A stretch of DNA of 64,000 bases from Zygnema circumcarinatum (taxonomy: Eukaryota; Streptophyta; Zygnematophyceae; Zygnematales; Zygnemataceae), in assembly GCA_037447605.1 (NCBI GenBank), contig CM074805.1, positions 4,913,321 to 4,977,320 on the forward strand, given 5' to 3'. The notes beneath the pieces were generated by a model. That model worked only from the letters and a program-made list of their open reading frames with translations, searched no databases and was not told where the DNA came from. Below are positions 36,589 to 50,844 of the stretch, piece after piece. The position numbers and the translations under genes were made by a program. Each line of letters opens with the position of its first letter. Within the stretch, counting starts at the first letter, position 1.

Positions 36589-37639
36589 GAGGGAGGGCAG
36601 AGAGAGAGAGAGGCAGAGGGAGGGAGGGGAGGGAGGGAGGGGAGGGAGGGGATGGAGGGAGGGTAGGGAGGGAGGGAGGGATAAATATACTCACTCGCAG
36701 GTGCATTCAGAAAATTTCGTAATTTTTTTTTATTTTGTTTAAAGTCTTAGTTTTAAGTCATATTGTAGGATTTGTAAAGAAAAGGAGAAACGTCACGGTT
36801 CCATGTCACAGTTCAGACTGTTTCTGAGACATATATTTATGGCTCTGATTTAGTGGCAGTTTAACTGGCCTTCCATGTCAGAAAATGTTTGATAACTGTC
36901 GCGGTTTTGGTACAGTACTTTGTGCCGACGTGGCCGACTTTGTCACGTTCCGGATTTATAGTCCCATACACGTGTCAAGGCTTCATTGGACCAAATCTAC
37001 ATCTATTGCCACGTCGGAGTGCACCGACAATTTGGCGTTTCGGTCTAGATAAAAAGCGTACTCTTTTGGACAATGAAGTCGCCAGCCCTTCGGATTTTCA
37101 GGAAATTTTGGTCGAATCGAAGCCGTCCGTTTTCTTCCGTACGTCCAACCGATGTTCTCCGCCGTCCGATGTTCACCATCCACAATTTTTCTTGTCTCCA
37201 TCGAAACGGACACAGCCAAAATGTAGGCGTTTCCGACTCATTGGACAAAATTAAATCGAGTGCGACAAAAATATAAAAGGACACGCTTGTACGGTCAATC
37301 TATTCTGTACAATGCATCGTTGCAATATCTCGATATACCGACAACATCGTGTACCTGCCTGTACGTTTTCGTACCCTTAGGGACTTCCCCAGAGCTGTTC
37401 CCCCCGCACTTCCCCACTACTGTATCCCACTTTCTCGCTCCCTCTCTGCCTTTCCCCCCTCTCTCCTGATCCATTTCTCTCACCCTCTCTCTCTGCCTCT
37501 CTCTCTCTTCTCTCTCTCCCACTCTTTCCCACTCTGCCTCTCTTCTCCCATACCCCCCTATCTACTCTCTCTCTCTCGCGCTCACTCCCACATTTCCCTC
37601 TCTCCCTCGCCCTTCTCCTCCCCCCCCCCTCTCTCCCTC
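36589..37639. other. Intergenic spacer upstream of the GRDP-like gene
   Basis: A GA-rich block at about 36585-36680 follows the OSCA-like stop codon. A CACGTG core lies at about 36970, a TATA box at 37272 and a C/T-rich leader at about 37430-37640 immediately before the ATG. No gene recognised. Confidence 0.55.
37272..37279 (+). promoter_or_regulatory. Candidate TATA box of the GRDP-like gene
   Basis: TATAAAAG in an AT-rich context 361 bp upstream of the ATG at 37640. The sequence between it and the ATG is C/T-rich, as expected of a 5' UTR in this window. Confidence 0.5.
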
Positions 37640-42390
<4,751 letters not shown>

Positions 42391-43399
42391 CGGGCGGGAG
42401 GGGAGGGGAGGGGAGGTTGAAGGAAGGCCCAAGGGACGCGGGGGGAGTTGTTCAACAACGAGGCGCGGGAGGTTCATGTCATCATCGGAGGAGGAGGAGC
42501 CGCGGGAGACATTGGCTCGAGGCGACTGCGACTCGCGACGAGGCATGAGGGCGGGCGGAGTTGAAGGGATTAGGAATGCCATTGTACATAATAATAGAAA
42601 GAATGAATGAATTAGTTTGTGACATAATTAGCTACATAGCGTCTTGGTTTTGTGGACAAGCAACACCTTGTAAGGTTACGGCCCCCGAGTTTCACGTGGT
42701 TCGCGAGGCTTAATAATGCATTAGAGGGCGCTTGCCGACAGGCAGGCAGGGGCAGGGCGGTCTATGTCCGTTTGGGCCGAAATTTAAACAGGAAATACGC
42801 ACGAGGAAACGCTGTCTGCGTGCTGTACGGCGCCAGTGACTGTACGGACGGCTGTTAGGCCGTACGTTCTATAAAGACAACGTACGGATGACTCGGTGAC
42901 TGCCCGCCGTGTCCTTGGATTAGGGACGGATATTAATTAGAACGCAGTGTCGTGTGTTAGAATTCCAATCAAAAATTCTAGAAGTCGGGCCGTTTTATTA
43001 AACACTTTTAGAATGGACACTAAGTCCTACGTATATACGGTTGCACGGATTAACTAGGCGGTCAATGTTGAAGTTGCGGGGGGTTCAATTTCAATGGTCG
43101 TCTCATTCTGAAATCTAAGTGTGTAAAAGTCCCTTGTACGTACAAATGTGCATCCTTATGAGTATCCGTACCCCCGGTAAGCACTGGGGGAGGGCGACCC
43201 TCCAGGGGGTTTGCAACAGCGAGAACGACAAAAGCCGAATCCTTGGAATGCGGAGCGGACAAGTCTGGCCTTATAGAAATGATTGATGCCAACTGGAGGA
43301 TGTTGACCTGCCAAAAAACGACAAACGGCCCTTGACGAATGGTGGCTATTTTTCCTGATTTAATTTCTTTTAATTCGATCCGACCGTACCTCGGCAATA

Positions 43400-43966
43400 G
43401 GGGGGGTCAGACCTTGACCATCGCTTACGAAATTCAAAGATTCCCTATACAGAAAGGTATTGATTTCGTTTCCAGGTTTCGGGTCGGAAGCTGCGGCTCC
43501 CCCGAACCTGTCACGTCTCGTCCGTACTACGGAATAGGTTACAGAAATGCCCCCAAATTTCCGAAATCCGCCGAAATCCGCTCGCCGAAACGCAGGGCCT
43601 CCGGAGGCCCTGCGTTTCGGTTTTGTTGAAAAGGCAGCAAATCCGCCGATGAGGAATCGTGCCCCGCCTTGTCGCCATGCGCGTCACGCACTTGCGAGCG
43701 CCTCTCGCACGTGTGAAGCGCGCGTGGCGATGAAACGGAGGGCGGCGGGCGGCGGGCGGCGGGCGGCGGAGGGAGCGCGGCGGGGCGAAAAGGGGGGAGT
43801 CAGACCTGGCTCGGAAATACGAAGGTAAAATAATTATTTTCAAGAATTCGCGGCGCCCGAACCTGCCGAACGGCCACTTTTTGCGAAAAAGGCCTGCCGT
43901 ACACGGCGGAATAGGCCCGACGGGCTTACGAAATTGGTTTGGCGATGGTCAAGGTCTGACCCCCCC
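43400..43966. mobile_element. Inverted-repeat element with perfect 25-bp ends
   Basis: The left end at 43400-43424 begins GGGGGGGTCAGACCTTGACC and ends ATCGC. The right end at 43942-43966 is its exact reverse complement. Inward, both arms continue with TTACGAAATT-type sequence. The 567-bp interior has no convincing gene and contains the 36-bp palindrome at 43585. No clear target duplication. Non-autonomous DNA transposon is the likeliest class; family unknown. Its GGGGTCAGAC start resembles the GGGGTGTCAGAC ends of the element at 10819. Confidence 0.65.
43585..43620. repeat. Perfect 36-bp palindrome
   Basis: CCGAAACGCAGGGCCTCC is followed at once by its exact reverse complement, with no spacer. 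It lies roughly in the first third of the 43400-43966 element and would extrude as a GC-rich hairpin. Confidence 0.95.
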
Positions 43967-44289
43967 GCGGCACTGCAATTTCTCGAGGAATACGGCCAAA
44001 CGACGCCAATCGACCTGTGCCACGTGTCTGACGCGAGGCGTAATATTGGAAAGCATGGATCGGTCGTACGGACGCATATCCGGTCCTCGGCGGCCACCCA
44101 GCGGCCGCCGTACGGACACGGCCGCCTGGCGAGGAGGGACGGGCGGCGAGAGGGGAGGCGGGAGGCGGACCGGCGGGGAGGGAGGGAGGGAGGCGGAGGA
44201 GGAGGAGGAGAAGGAGGAGAAGGAGGAGAAGGAGGAGAAGGAAGAGAAGGAGGAGAGGTAGGCAGGGGTAGGGAAGGGAAGGTCTGGTA

Positions 44290-44720
44290 GAGGAACCAGA
44301 TTGGGGAGGGAGAGCGAGGAGAGGAGCAATGGGAAGCGAGAGAGAAGGGGGGGAGTGGGAGGTGCGGGGGTAGGAGAGGAGGCAGAGAGGGGAGTGAGAG
44401 CGAGGAGGGGATAAATGGGAAGCAAGAGGGAAGGGGGGAGTGGGAAGGTAAGGGGTGGAAGAGAGGAGAGGGAGAGCGAGGAGGAGAGCAATGGGAAGCA
44501 AGGAGGGGGAAGTGGGAGGAGTGGAATGGGAAAGGAGCCAGAGGAGGGGAAGCATATCTCGGGGAGGAGCAATGGGGAAGCAAGAGAGAGAGAAGAGAGA
44601 TAGTGGGAGAGAGTGGGAATGGGAGAAGAGGAGAGTTGTGCGATAGGAGCCAGATGAAAGAGGGAGCGCGACGAGGGGCGAGATGAGAAGCAAGTGGGGG
44701 AAGGGTGAGGACGGGAGGGT
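44290..44720. repeat. GA-rich minisatellite, period about 75-85 bp
   Basis: The word group GAGCAATGGGAAGC followed by AAGGGGGGAGTGGGA-type sequence recurs near 44322, 44407, 44480, 44563 and, degenerate, 44680. Copies are imperfect. Confidence 0.6.
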
Positions 44721-45145
44721 TCGGGAGGGAGAAGGGATGATGTTAAGTGACAGAAGGATTGGGGGAAAATAAGACGAAGACTCGTGAAGTAAGGTGGTGG
44801 GAGAGGCGGATGGGGAGGGACAGGGCGAGTGGAGAGAAAGGGCGGGAGGAAGACGGAGGGAGAGGGAGAGAAATGGGAGAGAAGAGTGAAATCGGGAAGA
44901 GAGGGGTGTGAAAAGGAACGTAAAGGAAAATTTTAGAGAAGAACATTAGAAGGAGAGGATGGCGAAAGTCGGAGGCACTGGAATCAAGAGAGAAACGTGC
45001 TGAGGGAGAACGACGCTAGTGAGTAGGGTAAAGTAAGGAGAAAGGGAGGGGGAGAGAGGGTGAGCGAGGGGGCGGGAGGCTTGACCTGAGAACGGCATCT
45101 GACCTGTCTGTAACTGAACGTGTTTCCTTTCTTCAGGACACAGCC

Positions 45146-48100
45146 ATGCCGTCGAGGAATGCTCTCAGACGCGGCTATGGCGGCTTCTTGAAAGAGCCCC
45201 TCCTGCTCTCCCTCCTGTGCTACTTTATCCAATTCGGCGAGGCCCTCATTAACAGTGCAGACCGTACGTAAACGTCCTTATAGTCCCTTAACGCAAAACA
45301 GTGAAGAACCTCGTGGTTTTTTGCCGTCTGAACCTTCCTGATATTGGCAGCAGCCATGTTGTATGCGGTTCCTTAAGGGATACGTGCAGAACGGTGGATG
45401 TGTTGATTTCTGTAGAGGCTTATAAATTTCTTAGTCACTCATAAAGACCAAGCATTTTTCGTTGTTGCATGTTCGAATGGGCTATTGGCGTAGTTCTCCA
45501 CTCCATGTTATTCTCTAATCAAATTTTGCGCCTCGTTGTTTCCATTCTTTATGAATGCAGGGAATGTGCTTCTGAGCCTCAAGGCGGCGTGGAGAGGTCC
45601 GCACGACTCCTTTAGAGGATGGTCGAACACAGGCAGCGACTGCTCGGCTTTCAACGGAATTCAGTGCAACTCGAACGGCCGAGTTACTCAAATGTCAGTT
45701 CCTGATGCGAGTCAAGGTGCTGTCCTTGTGGTTTTGAGAAAGTTCTCCGTCATGTTGGGCTGGCCTGCAAGCTGGCGAGGGGCTGGCTGCTTTTCTATGG
45801 CCCGTACTTATTAATACAGACAGAAAATATGCAAATTTCTCGTTTGCAGAGATCTGAGTTATCAAGAACTAGTCGGAAATATCCCGTCTTCTATTTGTGA
45901 CCTGACGTACCTCAACACGCTGTGAGCTCTCACTTGTGCCTCACTCTGCCTTTGGGGTCCTTCAAGTCTCAGTTTGCCCTTCTGTTAATCGGGCCCATTA
46001 AGCATCCCTTGCAGCCTGCTTCTTGCCGCCCCTGCAGCACTTGACCTGCAGTACGTTTTCCAACCATAGGAGACATCCTAACGAAAACGACATCGTTTCT
46101 TTTGTGCCTGGGAGGAACCTGCCCCTCAACTACTTGAATGGCACAATTCCCTCGTGCATCGGAAAGCTCACCCAACTGGAGAACTTGTAAGTGCTCGTAT
46201 TCGACAAGCATTTGCAGCTTTTTCAAGGCTGTTCTTCAAGCTTCATCCGACGCTCACATGTCACATTTACCCTTTTTCAAACTTGTTTCTTGCAGTGACG
46301 TCACTGTCAACAAATTGTCAGGATTAATTCCGTCCTCGTTGTGCAACATGACGTCTATTTCGTCCATGTGAGCAGCGCCTTTCCCTTTTTCTTTTTCTTT
46401 TCTTTCTTATACCTCTTTCAGTTTTAGTGACTTTCCTTTTCTAGTGACTCAAATCTGTTTGGTGCATTTTGTCATGACTTCCATGGTAAATTACAATTGT
46501 TATTTGCTTAGACTTCATTTCCGTGAAATTATTGAACTTGCAGCATCAGTGTGCTTCGTCTCCCTTCTTTTCACATCGCTGCTGGCGATTGCACCGACAC
46601 ATTGTCCGCTTGATGTGATTTCGAATCCCTCCCAATGTTGCGCAGATCGCTGTACGGCAACCGTCTGGCGGGCGGCATTCCCTCCTGCATGGGCCGCCTC
46701 GCCAACGCGCGCTCCATGTAAGCAGTCCTCCGTTCTGTTCGCTTTCCTTCATGGTTCCGTTCGCGCAATGCATGTAGCGCACCTGTCCGTACGAATCTGA
46801 ACGGACGATAGCGAGTCAATAGCTATCGGAAGGGATCAATCCAACGGTTGAGGGAGAACCCGCGATTTGTGGAGTGGCTGTACGGTCGCTGGACAATCCG
46901 ACGAGGCCGAGCGTTTCACCGCGGCGACGTGAACGTCGCGGCGGTCGAGAGAGAGAGAGCGAGAGGGAGAGGGAGAGAGAAGAGAGAAGTGGGAGAGAGG
47001 GGGAGAGGGGGCAAGGGGGGGAGAGGGATGGAGAGAGGGGAGGGATAGGGGGATGGAGGGGAAAGAGAGGGGGAGACGGAGAGATAGAAAGGAGAGGGCG
47101 GTGCGATGCTGTCGCAAATTTAGTATTAAAAAAACTGGAAAATGAAGAGAAAATATAGGATGAGCTAGTCATCTTACATTTTTCGTGGCATTGTTTGAAG
47201 AGAGAGAAGAGCGTGCTTTCATACTTGCAGCGACTTGTCGCGAAATGCTTTCACGGGCGGCATTCCGTTATCGCTTTGCGATGTGCACTACCTCGGCAAT
47301 CTGTAAGGAGACTTTCCCCTTCGTGCTGGAAACAGTGAACTATTCACGTGCGAATGTATTCGTTCTTGAAAATTTTGTTGATTTCACTACGAGTGGAGTC
47401 TCCATTCAACCTCGATTTTCTTAATCTAAATTTTTTTTTGCCCGTTTTCAGATATCTCGGTGGAAATCAATTGAACGGCAGCATTCCGTCCTGCCTCGGT
47501 GGAACAGCACTTCTAAACTTGTTCGTCTCCGTACTTAGCCTAACCTTATTGGAATTCATCCTTATGAATCTTCCTTGTGTAGCCAAAGTGAAGTGGATAT
47601 GTGTTAGGTCCGTGGTCCGTGGCCTACTACTGACCCTTTTTTTCGATTATCTATTTTTTGCAGAGATCTTAGTGAAAATCAACTTTCAGGAACCGTCCCA
47701 AACTTTATCTGCAATCTTCAGCGCATGTAATCTGGCCTCGCTGTCCCTAATTTTCCTTGCGTCATTCATATGCAAGTTTCTGTAAGTTTATCCAAATAAT
47801 ATACTCTCGCACATGCGAACGATAAACCTTAGCGTACGAAGTAATGCAGTCCCTCTTGCTAACGTGGACATCACTTTGGGAGCCTTGAAGTACTGCGCGG
47901 CTGGATGTGTGTGCAGCAACCTTGGCTCGAACAAGCTGACTGGAGGACTCCCTTACTGTGAGGCTTACTGCCTCGGTTCGTTTGGCAGGATAGATTGGTA
48001 AGTGGCAGGATGTCACTCCTGATGAGTCGCGCATATAATTCCCTCACTAAAAAATGAATCAAATGAAGTTTAGATATTGTGTTTGGAAAATTCGCTGATG

Positions 48101-49812
48101 CGCTAAAATCGATGGCTAAACCCATCTGATATTGCATTTTTCACTGCTGAGATGTAGTGCAGTTCTCATTCTTTTTATGCGAAGGCACTGTGAGTGCAGG
48201 TCGTTCAATGACAACTACCTCACAGGGTCTGTCTCGTTTCACATATCAAACTCCTTAGATTGGTCATGCACATTCGCAATCGACATATCGTCAAATTACT
48301 TTTCAGGCCCAGTGAATATATTTGTTGACTGGCAACCTTTTTGCCCAGCAGCAGGTCGAAATTGCTTGTACGACAGCAATGACGGCTGCAGTTTTGAAAA
48401 CCAAAGAGGTATTCAAGAGTGTGCGGGTTTCTGCAACGCCACTCAGCCGAATGGCGCATGCGGCGGCCATGGCACATGCGCGATGATGATGACGGGGGGC
48501 CATGCATGGCCCGCATGCGCGTGCCACAACGGATATTCGAACGCGGCTCAGAACTGGACTTGTCTCCCCGGTGAGGCTGCTTCCGGCACGCAACCAGTCA
48601 GGTCATGTGGGTCTTAAACGACTCTGCAAAGTTCATGTGATTGGTACCAATGCATGTGTAGACCGTATGTTGTGCATTTGAAGCGTTGAGCATGCTGGCA
48701 GTCGGCGATCTCTCACCTGAGCCGTTACTTGGAGTGAGAGGTGCTTTGGTCTTAAGCACAACGGTTTGAAATTGAATTGTTTGAGCCTTGATTAGAGTTC
48801 CATGTCTTGGAGCCGGTACAAAAACTACATGCCCGCGTCTTGTTGGTAAGGGCAGGAAGGAGTGCATTTTCTTAAGACTCACGGTGAATGGCTGTCGTCT
48901 ATTGCAGTACCGAGCCCCCCACCCCCCCCTCCTCGATCGCCACCACCTCGCCTCCCAGCTCCGTCCAAACGCCTCCCACCTCCCTCCCAACGCCTCCCAC
49001 CTCCTCGCCAGCACCTCCCACCTCCCTCCCAACGCCTCCCACCTCCTCGCCAGCACCTCCCACCTCCCTCCCAACGCCTCCCACCTCCTCGCCAGCACCT
49101 CCCACCTCCCTCCCAACGCCTCCCACCTCCTCGCCAGCACCTCCCACCTCCCTCCCAACGCCTCCCACCTCCTCGCCAGCACCTCCCACCTCCCTCCCAA
49201 CGCCTCCCACCTCCTCGCCAGCACCTCCCACCTCCCTCCCTCCCAACGCCTCCCACCTCCCACCTCCTCGCCAGCACCTCCCACCTCCCTCCCAACGCCT
49301 CCCACCTCCTCGCCAGCGCCTCCCACCTCCTCGCCAGCACCTCCCACCTCCCTCCCAACGCCTCCCACCTCCTCGCCAGCACCTCCCACCTCCCTCCCAA
49401 CGCCTCCCACCTCCTCGCCAGCACCTCCCACCTCCCTCCCAACGCCTCCCACCTCCTCGCCAGCACCTCCCACCTCCCTCCCAACGCCTTCCGCCTCCTC
49501 GCCAGCGCCTCCCTCCTCCACATCGAGGCCCTCCATCCTCCCCCTCGCGATTTCCACCCCCCCGCCCCCGCGCCCGACAGAGTGCGCCTCCGCCCGCGCG
49601 GCTTCCGCCTCCTCCCCGCCGCCCCGCTTCACCTCCGCCGCGCCGCTGACCTTCCCCCGACGGCGGCCCACTGCGCCTTTCGGGCCATTCGGACCTGCTT
49701 CAAAGTCAGCAGAAGTCATCGGTTGGTCGAAGGTTGTCTGCAGTCGCCTTCGTGTGGGGCCTTCAGTCGGAGTGAACTGGTTTGCACAAACATCAACGCT
49801 CCACTCGACTAA
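45146..49812 (+). CDS. Secreted LRR/EGF-like protein with proline-rich repeat tail (LRX-like chimera)
   Basis: Model: join(45146..45263, 45561..45693, 45850..45921, 46115..46186, 46296..46367, 46646..46717, 47231..47302, 47452..47520, 47664..47726, 47917..47997, 48200..48570, 48908..49812), 699 residues, all phases closing. An N-terminal hydrophobic signal (about 13-30) precedes an LRRNT block (VLLSLKAAWRG, FNGIQCNSNGRVTQ). Eight plant-type LRRs follow, mostly one per 72-nt exon cut at the same phase (e.g. NYLNGTIPSCIGKLTQLENL, NQLNGSIPSCLGG). A Cys-rich part carries an EGF-like motif (CGGHGTC, then CACHNGY). The last exon is a proline-rich repeat. LRX proteins with LRR plus extensin-like tails sense and bind cell walls; the EGF-like part here is unlike them. 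The tail depends on splicing 48571-48907 (good GTGAGG donor, GCAG acceptor). Without it the protein stops at 48617 with 413 residues. No transmembrane or kinase domain follows. Confidence 0.8.
48964..49510. repeat. 42-bp tandem repeat array (CCTCCCAACGCCTCCCACCT-type)
   Basis: Roughly a dozen copies of a 42-bp unit made of CTCCCAACGCCTCCCAC plus CTCCTCGCCAGCACCTCCCA. Copies are nearly identical. Irregular units near 49228-49265 (extra CTCC and an extra CTCCCAC) and 49310-49340 (one shortened unit) change the reading phase. No stop codon occurs in any of the three forward frames. Confidence 0.93.
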
Positions 49813-50844
49813 CAATGCTTTTGAGCATCGCTTTGCGAATGTTGCATCAGTATTAACGCTGTGCGCATGGCACATTTGTTGTGCCTTTATCTGAAGCTCT
49901 GTGTTACTTGCGGAATGACCACCCATGCGTGTTTAGGCGGATGCTTATTCACACAAGTCGGACGATTGGATCTACTATCGGAAATGGTTGGCAACCACTA
50001 CCGCTGGTTCAGTTGTTGTCAACCATTGCCAATGATTTGCAACCATTGGTAAGTGAAGCCAGCCAACCATTCCCAACTGTTGCCGGTCATTGGATGGCGG
50101 GCCAAGGAGACAACGGTTAACAACAATCGGCAATGGTTTGCAACTCCGTTGGTTGGGAGACCCAGCCTATGGTTGGCAACCATTGGCACGCAATCGATGA
50201 CCAATGGTTGTTGGTCCATCGGTCCGACCTGTGCTACTTCACGCCGCTGACGATGCCTGGCCAGCCCTCCGGTTGATTGGATTCCTCAGTCGTTTCCTGA
50301 TCAGCCAAATGTGGTCTAGTGGCGGGTCTGTTCGCGATATAATATGCTGACAAAAGAGAAGGTCGTCAGTAATTATCTCCCAATGTGACATTTATGCAAA
50401 AGGCATTAGAGAAAGGGGTCTGGTGTATGGCATTGTTTCGTTTTTGCTAACCAGCAATGCCCTTCTAGCTGACCGATACAAGTGCTTACTTTCAGCCAAG
50501 CTTTGGTGTGAAATATGTACAATGTCAGCTTGCTCAGCTTTTCAACTTTGTCTACATTGTAGTCCGATTCTCTGACCAGAAACTGTTGTGCGCATCAGCA
50601 AATGGCTGATATGTCAGAGTATAGCCGGTTGTTGATTCGCCAAAGTATTGACGACAACTGCTTGAAGGGCAGATCTAGACACAATGCAATCACCAAGAAA
50701 TCTTTCAACCTGCAAGCCCTAAAAATCTTGCACCTTGCGGAACAATCCGTGCTCCATTGTCCGCTTACAAACCTGCCCCCAAATTCTTGAAGCAGTCAAC
50801 CTTCCGAAATCTGGCCTAAGGCGGCCTTGGTTTTTACACACGCC
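49813..50844. other. Intergenic spacer with a CAACCATTG cluster
   Basis: Lies between the LRR gene and the 3' end of the cis-prenyltransferase gene. At 49983-50209 AACCATT or AATGGTT occurs seven times, often as CAACCATTG or as paired inverted copies such as GGTTGGCAACC. The rest is unremarkable; no gene recognised. Confidence 0.6.

Larger units (their letters stand above)
42391..45145. other. Intergenic spacer rich in repeats
   Basis: Between the GRDP-like gene and the LRR gene. It holds the inverted-repeat element at 43400-43966, a (GGC)n run at about 43739-43770, a GGA/GAA-rich run at about 44180-44255 and a minisatellite at about 44290-44720. A CACGTG core lies at about 44021. Repeated GTACGG/CGTACG words occur at 42835-42890. 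No gene recognised. Confidence 0.6.

Noticed and set aside
48571-48617. Stop at 48617 as the only end of the LRR protein
   Set aside because: Possible, but a good GTGAGG donor at 48571 and GCAG acceptor before 48908 keep the phase and open a 301-codon proline-rich exon; kept as the alternative isoform.
48598-49926. 442-codon open frame on the minus strand
   Set aside because: It is the antisense of the 42-bp repeat, which lacks stops in most frames; no initiation or splice context and no recognisable domain outside the repeat.
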